This document shows positions 53,677-64,000 of a stretch of 64,000 bases of DNA, one piece after another. How positions within the stretch are numbered: position 1 is the first letter of the stretch; every line of letters starts with the position of its first letter. The translations under genes were made by a program, and so were the position numbers. This DNA comes from Symsagittifera roscoffensis. Lineage: Eukaryota; Xenacoelomorpha; Acoela; Convolutidae. The stretch spans positions 48,211,129 through 48,275,128 of the forward strand of contig NC_087066.1 of the NCBI RefSeq assembly GCF_963678635.1. The letters are read 5' to 3'. Under the pieces are notes generated by a model that was not told where the DNA came from, searched no databases, and saw nothing but the letters and a program-made list of their open reading frames with translations.

Positions 53677-53984
53677 GGTCGAGTTTTTTTCACCGGCCAA
53701 GTTTCCACAGCGTGAACTTATCTTTTGATCCAGAAACTTTCACTACAACTGAAATTCTTGACATGTGGCTGGTGATTGAAATCCAGCAAAAGTTGCTGAA
53801 AATCTTTGGCAATTTATTTGTGAGCTTGAAATTTGTATTTTCATATCTACTCCACAAAAAAGCAACACATGACAATTCTATATAATTCTATCTGATTTCG
53901 AAATTCTGATCATAAAACCCTGTTTCAGGTGTTTCAATTGATTTTTCAGGGAGTGCATTTTTCCGGGTTGTGAAAATCACGCTG

Positions 53985-56200
53985 GTGCTAGTTCCAAATT
54001 TCCTGAGTTTTTAGGTTCAATCAAAAGGATGTGTTTTTGACACAAAGTTATGACCCTCGCAAAAGTCATGTTTATGATTTTTTTGACCATTTTGGAACGT
54101 TTCGACTTTTCTAGAAAACTAGCCTCCCATATCTGAAGATTTGATTCCAACTGAAAGGACGTGTTGTGGAAAGGTCCCCTGTAGAAGCGGCTTGGTCCAA
54201 ATTTTTGTACACTAAAATTTCTGACCTTGAAAAGTCTAATTTTCGATTTTTGACGGTTTTTTTGAAGCTTTTGACTTTAATCGAAAACTTCCCTCCGAAA
54301 TCTGAGGTTTTGGTTTTAATCGCAAGGACGTGTTGTGCGGAGCTCTGTAAAACGGTTAAGTCTAATTTTTACACAAACTTATAACCCTCAGCAAAGTCAA
54401 GTTTTTGATTTTTTGACCGTTCTTGAAACTTTTCTCGTAAACTAGCCTCTCAAATCTGAGATTTTAGTTTAAATCGGAAGCGTGGAATGAAAAGCTGTCC
54501 CGCAGAAGCAGTTACGCCCAAGTTTTTTTACACATAAAGGGATGAACTTCGGAAAGTTGAAACTATCGATTTTTTTACCGTTTTTCGAAACTTTTTGACT
54601 TCTCCCAAGTTTTTGTACACAAAAGTTATGACCTTCGGAAAACTCAAACTATCCTTCGGAAAACTCAAACTAAAACTATCGATTTTTTGACCGTTTTTCG
54701 AAACTTTTTGACTTCTCTTAGGTTTTTTTACACAAAAAATTATGACCATCGCAAAACCCAAAGTTATGACCATCGGAAAACTCAAAGCAGTTACGCCCAA
54801 GTTTTTTTACACAAAAAGTTATGACCTTCGGAAAACTCAAACTATCGATTTTTTGACCGTTTTTCGAAACTTTTTGACTTCTCGAAAAATACCCGCCGAG
54901 ACTTTGGTTTCAATCGAAAGAACGTGTTGTGGGGAGCTCCCTGTAAAAGAGGTTACACCCAATTTTTTTACACAAAAATTGGCGACACTCGGAAAAGTCA
55001 AATTTTCGATTTATTGACTGTTTTTGAAACTTTTTGACTTTTCTCAAAAACTATCCTCTTAAATCTGAGATGTGAATTCAATCGAAAGGATGCGTTGTGA
55101 GAGTTGACCTGCTGAAGAGGTTTCGCCCATCATTTTTACACAAAAAGATATGACTCTCGGAATAGTCAAAATTTCTATTTTTGACCGTTTCTTGAATTTT
55201 TTACTCTTCTCGAAAACTACCCGCCAAAATCTGACACTTTGGTTTTAATCGAAAAGATGTGTTGTGGAAAGCTTCTTTGTAGAATCGATTACGCCCATTT
55301 TTTTGTACCCAAAAATTATAACCTCGGAAAAGTCAAGTTTTCGATTTTTTGATCGTTTTGTGAAACTTATGACTTTTCTCGAACTGCCCTCCCAAATCTG
55401 AGGTTTTTGTTGCAATCGAAAGGAGGTGTTGTGCGGAGCTCCTCTGTAAAAGCGGTTAAGTCCATTTTTTTTACACAGAAACTTATAACCCTCGGCGAAG
55501 TCAAGTTTTTGATTTTTTGACCGTTTTTTGAAACGTTTCGACTTTTCTCAAAAACTAGCCTCCCAAATCTGAGGTTTTGATTTCAATGGAAAAACCGTGT
55601 TGTGGAAAGCTCCTCGTAGAAGCAGCTCGGCCCAAATTTTTTTACATATGACCTTGAAAAGTCTAATTTTCGATTTTTTGACCGTTTTTTTGAAACTTGA
55701 ATTTTATCGAAAAATTTCCTCCAAAATCTGAGGTTTCGGTTTCAATCGTAAGGACGTGTTGTCGGGAGCTCCCCTGTAAAAGGGGTTAAGTCCAATTTTT
55801 CATACAAAAATTTTTGACTCTCGGCAACGTCAAGTCATTGGTTTTTCGACCGTTCGTGAAACTTTTTGAGTTTTCTCGAAAACTATCCTCTCAAATCTGA
55901 GATTTTAGTTTCAATCGAAAGCGTGGAACGGGGAGCTCTCGTGCAGAAGCATTTACGCCCAAGTTTTATTTACGTAAACTATGATCTTCAGAAAAATTAA
56001 GTTATCGATTTTTTGACAGTTTTTTGAAACTTTTTGACTTTTCTCGAAAACTAACATCAATCGGAGGTTTTAGTTTCAATGAAGAGAATAGGTTGTTGGA
56101 AGCCCTTGGGCTCAAGCGGCTAAGCTCAAACTCTTTTAAGCTAAAGTTTACGCCTTTGGAAAATCAAATTATGTTTTTGACCGTTTTTTTTCTAATTTGT
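53985..56200. repeat. divergent tandem array, period about 165 bp, about 13 units
   Basis: The anchor phrase GATTTTTTGACCGTTTTT recurs near 54075, 54245, 54408, 54568, 54680, 54846, 55008, 55170, 55342, 55511, 55672, 55840, 56007 and 56175. Most intervals are 160-172 bases, with one short unit of about 112. Each unit has the order: anchor, GAAAC-TTTTTGACTTTTCTCGAAAACTA, TCTGAGGTTTTG-like run, GTGTTGTG, AGCTCC, AAGCGGTTA-like run, TTTTTACACAAAA, TTATGACC-TCGG. Units differ from one another considerably, so the array is old. Small frames inside it are not genes. Confidence 0.9.
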
Positions 56201-56328
56201 CTTGAAAATTTTGAAATTACCTATTTCATTTTGCATTATTACAAAAAGTTCAAAAATTATCAAACAGGTATTTCCCAGAAAAATAGATATTTTTCGAATA
56301 AGTTTTTGGCTAATTTTCCTCGCAAATG

Positions 56329-56721
56329 TTAGTGATGCGCGACGTTTTTGTTTTCCTTCTTTTTTTGAAACTTTAATTTGGCTGCATCCCAGGTGGCACA
56401 AAGGTTCGCTTTGCCTGTAAATGATTTTTTGGGGTCGTGGTTGAAAGATTCTTTGCGAAGCTGAATCAGAACTGACAGTGTTTTTAGATTCCAGATACTC
56501 CCTTGATTACTTATCAGTCTTTTTAAGGTAACGTAGTATTGGGGGGAAATGGTTCTGACTGGGTGCCGCCATAGTTCTGACCCATTCATGTCTTGTTTGA
56601 AAAAACATGAGATCATTGTTTTAAATGTTTGAAATTTATTACGGTTGCGATTAGCAAGCGTTATAAAATCGGAATATAGGCTTAACTTTTTTCGAATGAA
56701 CAATTTGTTTAACAGAATCAC
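56329..56721 (-). CDS. hypothetical ORF, 130 codons
   Basis: A minus-strand ATG frame, Lys/Asn/Ser-rich, with a few protein-like segments (MNGSELWRHPVRTISPQYYV; FTGKANLCATWDAAKLKF). No signal peptide or known motif. It is not interrupted, but it lies at the end of the tandem array in AT-rich DNA and may be chance or a LINE remnant. Confidence 0.25.
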   Translation of the reverse strand: MILLNKLFIRKKLSLYSDFITLANRNRNKFQTFKTMISCFFKQDMNGSELWRHPVRTISPQYYVTLKRLISNQGSIWNLKTLSVLIQLRKESFNHDPKKSFTGKANLCATWDAAKLKFQKKKENKNVAHH

Positions 56722-56764
56722 TTGGTATCTTGGTTTATAATGAATTCAATTTTCTAAGCGTCTC

Positions 56765-56830
56765 CAACACACTTAGTCTGGAGGTAACGAATACTTTTGG
56801 GCCGGCAAAGGTCCTGGTTCGAATCTGACA
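56765..56830 (+). repeat. tRNA-like or SINE-like unit with box A and box B
   Basis: A box-A-like run (TTAGTCTGGAGG, near 56770) is followed about 35 bases later by GGTTCGAATCT (box B, near 56813). Between them CTTTT and AAAGG could form an anticodon-type stem around GGGCCGGC. The T stem and acceptor stem do not pair properly and the loop is one base too long, so this is not a functional tRNA. A SINE head or decayed tRNA is likely. Confidence 0.35.
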
Positions 56831-56834
56831 GACC

Positions 56835-59440
56835 TGTCATTTTTTTTTCAAACGGAAAACATTCCGTTTCAAAAAACTGTCGGCTTATTATTTGTCGGCT
56901 TATGTTTTGTCGGCTTACTTGCCACATCTTAAAAATTTTTGCCATGTGCAGTTATCATTGTAGTTGTTTTTTATGTTTTCATTTTGTATTTCTACCATTG
57001 TCTTCGTAATTCTCCTTTTGTTTTTTGCTCAAAAAATATTTTCGGCCTTAATGATTTCGACTTACTAAACTAATATTGGCTTACTAACTTAATTTTCGGT
57101 CGTCTGGGGAACCGTAATTTGTAATATTTCCTCCGGATCGCACAGAAGTTAAAAATCTCAGATAAGAATTTATAGTTCAGAGTTTTTCATGACAAGTTTT
57201 TTCGCTTGTTAATTGTTTTTGAATTTACATGAAACGCCGTCGAATGTGTTTCTGGTTGTGTTTTCCGCTAATTTTTAGCATTCCAGACAACATTTTGAAG
57301 TTGTGCTTTCCTCAAAAATGTGTCCGTTATCTTTGGACTTAACGGCTCTCCTGTTCTTTCCTGTCTGCTAGCTTGCAAGGCTTATTTTGTGGTATATCGC
57401 AAGTGATGCGAAGGTCCGCTTCGCCTCTAAGTGAATTGTCAAGCTAAGCTTCTAACTGCTTCAATCTCGAATTATCGTTTGGTTCATTCCAATTTTGGCT
57501 GAGGCTTTAGATTCACAAGAATTCTTTTGTTAAGACACAACAAACGCGTTGCAGCAGTTTTTCTAAACTACAGTAACATAGATATGTATTCAGAAATGTA
57601 TTCTTTTATAGCCTGAAAGGAGATTCAGAGGTTGACTGAAAATGCTGGTTATCAATTCAAAATGCGTATCCAATATTTCCATATAACAATTGGTTGAAAA
57701 TAGCATGAGAAGCGTTTTTTTTCCGAAAGTGAAATAGTATGATCAGTATTTTTTCAACAAAATCGGTTGACTAGAGGTTTTGGCTAAATGGCTTTGTATG
57801 ATTGCACTGTTTCCTGAAACAGAAAATAAAATTTGTGCTTAGCTTTGCTTTTGTGTTTTTCTTCGCCTGTTTTGGCTTTATTAAGGTCGAAAATTCTCCG
57901 CTTCATGCTCAGCAACCGCCAGCTTTTCTTGTCTGAGATTTGAATTAGCTGAAACTTTTTAAAGTTCGTTCTTTTGAATTACGTTTTTGGAAAGTGAATC
58001 ACGATAGTTCCGTTCTATTCCTAGCTTTGTTTGAATAATTCTTTACACATGCCAGCTTTATCGAGCGTAAGGTAATAGTGCGATTAATATTTTTTCAACC
58101 GAATATACCGATATTGGTGCCCTTTTTGGAGGCAGCTTTTCGGCTTTTTGATAGCATGTGCTTTGACATTCGATTAGTTTCAAGTTAACTTAGTGAATGC
58201 GTTTTTATTTCATCAAATGAACCGAGAAAGCTATTTCTGTCAAAAAAACTCAATATATCTCGCAATTTTCTGAATTTTTACATAATTTGACTTAATGATT
58301 TCAATTTTTTTCTTTCAAAAGTTAATGTGGATGCCTTATTTATTATATTCCAAATTGTCACATGCAAAGTTTGTGTCTATTTATATTTGGTGGGAATTTT
58401 GCTGCATAGCATTGGCAATTTATAAGCATAAGCAACTGCTTCATTAGTGGCTAGTTTTATTTATCTTTCGTCTCCAATTCTCCTGGTCGTTATTTCGAGT
58501 CCGCCACAGCATAAGTTTTATTTTACAAGGCTTATTTGTATGTTCCTCATTTCAATTTTACAGCTAATTTTCTCGCTTGTGTCTGCCAAGCGCAGCTTTG
58601 CCTCTGTGTACAACTTTAAAAATGATCAAGACAAGATTTTTTTGTATACCTCTAATGTCAAGTTGTTGTTTCGTGCATTGCATAATTTTTTATTTCGGCA
58701 AAACAGGCGCATCATGCTACAAAGTTTTTTTCAGAAAGCATTTATAATCAGAGAAGACACTCGGATTGACAAAATGCTATTCGTACGATTTTTTTATTGA
58801 AAAATTGTGAATTATACAATTACATAGAACAATGAAATCCTATGAAAATAGTATGACTAAAATAGCATGACACCTCTCACTGAAGTATCAATTTAATGGT
58901 ATAACGAGGGGTCTTACTAGGATAAGTATGAAGATGAATTGTGTTTGTCGTCACCTAATTCGTCCTAATTTTTTGTTTCAATCGGACAATGTGGACCGAA
59001 AAACTACTTTCAAAGTTTCGCAAGCGGGTGAAAGGGAAAAGAGCCAACATACTTATGTTTTCTTCAATGGAAATTGTATGACAAGCATTTTTCCATGAAA
59101 AAATGCGTATCATTTAATTTTCATAAAAGGAAACTATTTGATCAGCATTTTTTTTCACTGATTCCAGTGGAATTGTACGATAACCATTTTTTGTACGGAG
59201 GCCAATCCGGGCTACGGACTTGTCTCCATGTGCTGTAACCATGCCAAACAAGGCGAGTAAACGTTCTTCGTGAAATGACCAAGTACGTTTATTCACCCTA
59301 ACTACACAATCGATATTTTTTTATTTAATCAGTCCTTTAAGGTTAAAATGAATTGATCTCATAGATTATTATATCGACCCAAGTAAGTAAGAAACCACTC
59401 TTAGACTATATCGACGCAAGTCAAGAGAAATCAAGCAATA
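56835..59440. other. AT-rich spacer upstream of the RING gene
   Basis: About 2.6 kb without a gene I can support. At 56880-56920 the phrase GTCGGCTTATTATTTGTCGGCTTATG is a small tandem repeat. A hydrophobic 117-codon frame at 58447-58800 starts only with GTG and looks AT-driven. The last 100 bases before the RING gene repeat ATATCGACCCAAGT-like words. Confidence 0.45.
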
Positions 59441-59447
59441 TCAAATA

Positions 59448-60089
59448 ATGGGTGATTCTCCACCAAATTACGCTGGTGATACTTTGTCTGGCACGACAGG
59501 ATTGAGTGTCGATCCAGCCGATCCGCGTGATACTTCGCCTGGCGGGAGGAGTTTCACAGTGAAACCATCCGATGAAGTGCTGAGCTCCTTGAAATGTGCA
59601 ATATGTATGGAGTACTGTTTGAAAACAGTTACTTTAGCACCTTGTTTTCACTCATTTTGTGGGCATTGCCTAACTACTTGGTTCCAAACTGGCGAAAAGG
59701 ACTTCAATCTGGAGGATCAGGACGAAAGGCGAAGACGAGGGAAAAAATGTCCTATTTGTCGAAATGTTCCCAACGTGGCTTCGAGGAACCTAATTATGGA
59801 TGAGTTTGTGAGAGGCTACCTTGCCAGTCATCCCGAGGAGAGACGTTCAGATGCGGAGATCGAAATAATAACTAGACAGGAGAACATTTTTCTGGAAAAT
59901 ATTACCCAGCTACAAACCTCTAGGCTTCGATCTGAACAAAATACTCATATGTTAGTAATTTGCTGTAATCAAATAAGACTTCGGGAGACCGTCCACGCAG
60001 TGACCTATGCTGCTATTTTGAACGTTGTTAATACAATGCTGACTACAATTAGCCGGATAACAAAATTGCGTTTTTTACCCTTGCGATAA
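59448..60089 (+). CDS. RING-finger E3 ubiquitin ligase, CHFR-like RING
   Basis: A 213-codon intact frame with a good start context (A at -3, G at +4). Residues 1-45 are disordered, Pro/Asp/Ser-rich. The RING is C50-x2-C53-x12-C66-x-H68-x2-C71-x2-C74-x26-C101-x2-C104, a C3HC4 ligand set. The stretch between the third and fourth pairs is long and basic (DERRRRGKK). The following NLIMDEFVRGYLASHPEERR closely resembles the helix after the RING of CHFR (known form N-L-V-E-A-Y-L-x-x-H-P). The C-terminal 80 residues are helical, without known domain. CHFR proper has an N-terminal FHA domain, absent here. It would bind an E2 and transfer ubiquitin. No intron is seen. Confidence 0.85.
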   Translation: MGDSPPNYAGDTLSGTTGLSVDPADPRDTSPGGRSFTVKPSDEVLSSLKCAICMEYCLKTVTLAPCFHSFCGHCLTTWFQTGEKDFNLEDQDERRRRGKKCPICRNVPNVASRNLIMDEFVRGYLASHPEERRSDAEIEIITRQENIFLENITQLQTSRLRSEQNTHMLVICCNQIRLRETVHAVTYAAILNVVNTMLTTISRITKLRFLPLR

Positions 60090-61020
60090 GCAAGGGCATT
60101 ACAATCGGGTACTAGACTTTTTCTTCCTGTAAACAACTTTGTCCGTAAAATCTTCACTTCTTCTAGAGGATCTTCACTTCTACAGGATCTTTCAAATTTA
60201 AGTAAAAATACTATCACCTAAGTAGAAATTATTTCAAGCCCGTTTCAGTTCTAATTATCTTTGCAAAAAAGTTCCTTCACTTTTTTTTTCGTGTTCGTAC
60301 TTCTCGTCTTAGTTTCTTTCGGCCCATTTTCCACTTTTTAAACGCCATTTTTTTATCTGGTAAGGTTTTTATTGGTTTGCTTTTTTAGGCATGGCTTCTG
60401 TTCCAATATAAACAGTTTTTTACTATAACTGATTTTCACAATTTTTTAAATTTAACGTGTCTGATTTTGAGTTTTTTTTTCATTTTTGTTTCGGTTTTTT
60501 TTTAAATATTCAAATATTTTAAGGTTTGTTAATGAATTTCATCCGATACAAATATGAATTTTTTGATGCGGTAGTTAATCACTTTTTTCTAGTTAATTTT
60601 CAAGTAAATTTCTCCAACACCTTTTCAGACTGTTTTTTTTGGCTATTTTGTACCGAAATGTGTTTCCAAAATCTTGCCTGCGGCCTAGAATATTTTATCC
60701 AAATAGGGACGTTACAGTTATTTGGGAGAGGTCAGAAAATCAAATTGGTCGACCTAAAAAAAGGTCGACAAAATGTTTGACAATTTTTTGAACATCCGCC
60801 CTCCTCGAGAAATATTTAGATCAGCCCCTAAGATACATTGAGACTCACTTTGTTATCATTTTGTCAGAAATTGATCCAGTAGTTTTGGCGTAACTTTTGA
60901 GCGACTAAAAACAGCCAAAAACGATCGGTTTTGAGCTAAAATTTTTGTCCCGAATTTCGCAAAATAAATTGTACCATTTTGACTCTACTAAAACTCTTAA
61001 TAAGTTTGGTCTTTATAGTT
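60090..61020. other. AT-rich spacer after the RING gene
   Basis: No gene. Near 60876 the phrase GATCCAGTAGTTTTGGCG occurs and recurs in similar form near 62328 (GATCCGGTAGTTTTGGGCG), pointing to a shared dispersed repeat. Confidence 0.45.
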
Positions 61021-61491
61021 TAGGTCTTTCCCATTATAGCCCCCCAGCCTAGTATCAAAAAATATATAGCCCACCCCAAACCGATCCTATCATAGACCCC
61101 CAACATTTCGTATTATAGCCCCCTCAAAGGTTTCTAATTATACTATTAGGCAGATCAAATAATTAATTTCAATGTTCATATTCAAGTATGGCTACATTGT
61201 ATACGCTATTTCAACCATTTGATTACACATTTGATTACACAAGGTGAGGTCTAGGTGAGGCAGCTTCAATTGATACTCAATCAATATTCAGTTCATGAAA
61301 AAGAAGTCATCGATATAAATCAACTTAATATCATAATTGAAATATTTCCATTAAAATAAATTTCAGTATATTTAGTAGTATAAATCAGTACGGATAGTGT
61401 GTGTATAATTGAAACGTTGGGGGGGGGGTATTATGGGAAAGGTTGGGGGAGGGGCTATAATTTACTGGGAGCTATAATGAGAAAGACCCTA
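61021..61491. mobile_element. MITE-like element with imperfect inverted repeats
   Basis: The left end TAGGTCTTTCCCATTATAGC (61021-61040) and the right end GCTATAATGAGAAAGACCCTA (61471-61491) are inverted copies with a few changes. The match continues inward for about 90 bases on each side through several ATAGCCCC / GGGGCTAT blocks. The element is about 470 bp and has no ORF. The core is AT-rich. A target-site duplication could not be fixed. Confidence 0.65.
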
Positions 61492-61799
61492 TTGTTTTCC
61501 CTAGAGTGAACTCAAGGTGAGAAAAACGCATTTTAAGTTTCAAGTTTTGTTCGGTTTTTTCCGGATAATTTAAATCAGCACTGCACGTGTAGGCGACAGT
61601 TTCGACAAAACATAAGTAGTTATAACGGTGGTGAAGATTGCTGCTTGCAGTCCTTGATTAGGTAGAGATGAGATATTTGCATTCAAACAAACTAGCTAAA
61701 ATTCAAGTCGATTGCGAGGCAAGTTTTAATACAATACGTGCCAAGAAATGTTGTAGATCGTTTTGTGCTCTCATCGCACTCATTTGCCAAGCATCTTTC
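61492..61799. other. spacer
   Basis: About 300 bp with no ORF of note. It may belong to the same dispersed repeat as the following copy, because it joins it without a visible border. Confidence 0.4.
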
Positions 61800-62270
61800 T
61801 GTGAACAAACGAGAATTTTTGAGTAAAAACAAGACTGCTCGTATCTGAGGGCGAGGCCCTGAATGTTCTGACTGCACATTAGGCCTATTAAAAAGTTTAT
61901 TGGTTTAATAAGGATAACATAAAAAAAACGTAAAAATTAATTTTTTATTTTATCCCCCCACATGCTATGTTTTATACAAAGGATGTGTTTAGCGTCTCTT
62001 ATCGTTTTAAAAAGACCTAATTGTTGACCTCGATTTAATTTGGAAGGCATACTTCGGCGCTTACGCGTGTTATAAGAACGCATTTTATCGCGCGTTAATT
62101 ATCTCAAATTGAAAAATTAGCATTTTCAAACCAAAGTAAATCACAGGTGTTTTTTTTTAATTTGATTTTGGGGCAACTATATCTCTCAGATGTTATTAAA
62201 AAAAGTCCATCAAAATGCTTAGCTAAGAAGTCGAAAATTGACAGAATAAAAAACCACCCCAAGCAGTATA
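61800..62270 (-). repeat. dispersed repeat (copy 2, inverted)
   Basis: The reverse-complement counterpart of 1905-2412. It starts with AACAAGACTGCTCGTATCTG, the GAGGGCGAGGCCCTGAATGTTC hairpin region, then CCCCCCACATGC, TACGCGTGTTATAA, GCGCGTTAAT and AATCACAGGTG, ending near ACCACCCCAAGC. The two copies differ by base changes and small indels, so they are old. Confidence 0.65.
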
Positions 62271-64000
62271 CCCCTGTTAAATGTTGGGATACGTAAGAGA
62301 CTTATTTTGATATAGTTTTATCAGCAATTGATCCGGTAGTTTTGGGCGTTTCTCATAACAAAAGCAGTGCATTTATACTTATAAATGCATAAATGAATGC
62401 TCTTAGGTAAATATGCACTCTTTGACTTCAATTCAAGTTCATTTGCTTGAAGGTAGGCAAAATGCACTCTCCAATCATGAAGGGCGAAAAAACAGGGTCA
62501 ATTTTTAGTATCGGAAGCGGATTTATTTTTCCCAGAGTAATAAAAACTTTTCCTAGCAATCCAATTTTCTCAAATTGTGTTAATTTGTTTATAAAGTAAC
62601 AATTATAAATTGCTTTTGAAATTCCAAGTTTTAGGGCCATATATTTTTCGTTTGAAATTCGAAAGTAGAAAAATCAATTCACTTCTTTTATTTTTATGCG
62701 TTCATTGGCTCTTTTCCAACTGTCTGTTGGCAATGTTGTTTCATTTTGGGCTTTATCGACAAATTTGATTCATTGAAACAGTGCGATTCTCCTGTGGCTT
62801 CTAAGGTAGTTTTTTAGATTTCCCAGAGGAGTAAAAACGTCTATTGATCCAGTGTTTTTTATTGGATTAGTTTTTCAAAAAAGTCAATCATAAAAGATTC
62901 TTGTTTTTTTTTTCGTTGTAGCTCAAAAGTAGAAACACTTATTCGAAAAATTTTGCCATTTTTTGGTCTCCTGGAGTTCATTGACTTTTCCATACCAACC
63001 ATGTTGGCTATGTTTGCTTTACCAAGAAAGAACGTTTTGAATATTTTGGTTTCAGCTGGAACTTAAAACGGTTGGTGTCAATTATAAAACAGTTGATTAT
63101 GAGCGGGTAAAGAGATAAATAATATCTTGTTTTACATTGAATAAGCTATTAGTTACTTATTTTTCGAATCTATTATGAATGCCTCCTCCCGATAAAAACT
63201 CGAACAAAGAGTTTCGAACTTTTTTTGCTTTTTAGTACATTGCTAGTTGCACTTCTACTTATATACTAAATCACAGTCGGAATGCGCTATGGACGCAATG
63301 TTTAACTGAACTCAATGTTTTAGCTTTGTCGAATGCAGCGTTTAAAAAATTCTTTAGGATTTACGTTTAATTGAAGACCAATAATAGTCTAGAACTTTCA
63401 ATTTTTCTTAAGTCTGGAATATTTCCGAATTATTTTTGACAAAAATTCAATTCTTTAGACAAGATGAACTCATTTCAATTTCAAGGCTAGACATTACCTG
63501 TCAATTTTTCTGAAATTTCGCCTTTTCAGATTGAGTTTATTCTGAAATGAACCAACTAAAAACAGCAACCTCCTTGAAGAAAAACTAGCTTTTTGCAAAC
63601 CGATCTGTGCTATGAGAAATCTCGAAATAAATCAAATGTTCATCGCCTATAGCTTGCCTAGAAAACGTGAAATTTCTCGCCAGTCGGTTTGCTCTATGAC
63701 AGAGTTTGACTTATTTCGAAGTTTCATCGCATGCTGTAGCGTTTCAGCGTGCTCAAAGTTTCAGCGTGCTCATAAAAACTTCTGAAAGATTTCAAGCTAT
63801 TTCATAAAGTGAATCGTTTTGTGAAAAATCTTAAATTTCATTAAGCAAAACTTTTAGTTGACTTTTTGCAATTTTTTCGCAAGCAGATTTGCCCTTTTAA
63901 ACGTTTCAAAGCTTAGAGCCTTAATAGCTGGCTTTGAGCAATTTAAGTTTTTCGCAAAACGATTCGATCTGCGAAATAGTTTGAAATAATTATTCAAACT
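62271..64000. other. AT-rich stretch to the window end
   Basis: No gene is supported. Small frames are AT-driven. Near 63690-63990 the phrases TTTCGCAA and AGTTTCAGCGTGCTCA recur locally. Confidence 0.45.

Noticed and set aside
56765-56830. Functional tRNA gene
   Set aside because: Box A and box B words are present, but the T stem and acceptor stem do not pair and the anticodon loop is one base too long. Listed only as a SINE-like unit.
58447-58800. 117-codon hydrophobic frame
   Set aside because: It begins with GTG rather than ATG, its composition follows the AT-rich background, and no exon signals or homologues are recognised.
1-64000. CRISPR array, bacterial operon or riboswitch
   Set aside because: No regularly spaced identical repeats with unique spacers, no ribosome-binding sites before ORFs, and all recognisable genes and elements are eukaryotic.

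Overview
The window reads as nuclear DNA of an invertebrate animal: AT-rich, no prokaryotic operons, canonical GT/AG splice signals with short introns, two animal-type single-copy genes (a TBC1D10-like RabGAP and a CHFR-like RING protein), and a very high load of decayed retrotransposons. The exact lineage cannot be fixed from sequence alone.

Layout. 1-4.5 kb: AT-rich DNA with short dispersed repeats. 4.5-8.6 kb: a two-ORF LINE on the plus strand. 9.4-14.4 kb: a related LINE on the minus strand, convergent with the first. 15-18 kb: repeat-rich DNA with a decayed coding island and a tRNA-derived SINE-like unit. 18.2-20.3 kb: a decayed Ty3/gypsy gag-protease-RT remnant (Gypsy-1). 20.3-24 kb: a dispersed module, a pair of about 570-bp direct repeats bracketing a small three-exon secreted-peptide gene candidate, and a 25-bp minisatellite. 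24.6-41.2 kb: a very large decayed Ty3/gypsy region (Gypsy-2) with gag, protease, RT/RNase H and integrase, followed on the same strand by about 9 kb of further reading frames that include an SGNH (GDSL) hydrolase. 42-43 kb: a second copy of the 20.3-kb module joined to a broken J-domain exon. 44.1-46.5 kb: a 5'-truncated retroelement with a YADD reverse transcriptase followed by a separate GIY-YIG endonuclease ORF. 47.7-49.3 kb: the intact TBC gene. 50.4-53.7 kb: a young LINE insertion with a perfect 15-bp target-site duplication, carrying a 2A-like peptide, a PHD-like zinc finger, an APE endonuclease and an RT. 54-56.2 kb: a divergent tandem array with a period near 165 bp. 59.4-60.1 kb: the intact RING gene. 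61-62.3 kb: a MITE-like inverted-repeat element and an inverted copy of the repeat seen at 1.9-2.4 kb.

Only the TBC gene, the RING gene and (less surely) the secreted-peptide gene look like functional host genes. Almost everything else is mobile DNA at different stages of decay: the 50.4-kb LINE is nearly intact and looks recent, the two convergent LINEs carry a few stops or frameshifts, and the Gypsy regions are heavily broken, with at least two of the three integrase catalytic residues lost in Gypsy-2. The most unusual content is the 9-kb extension after the Gypsy-2 pol region. All boundaries of old elements are approximate, and no LTR pair could be found for either Gypsy region.
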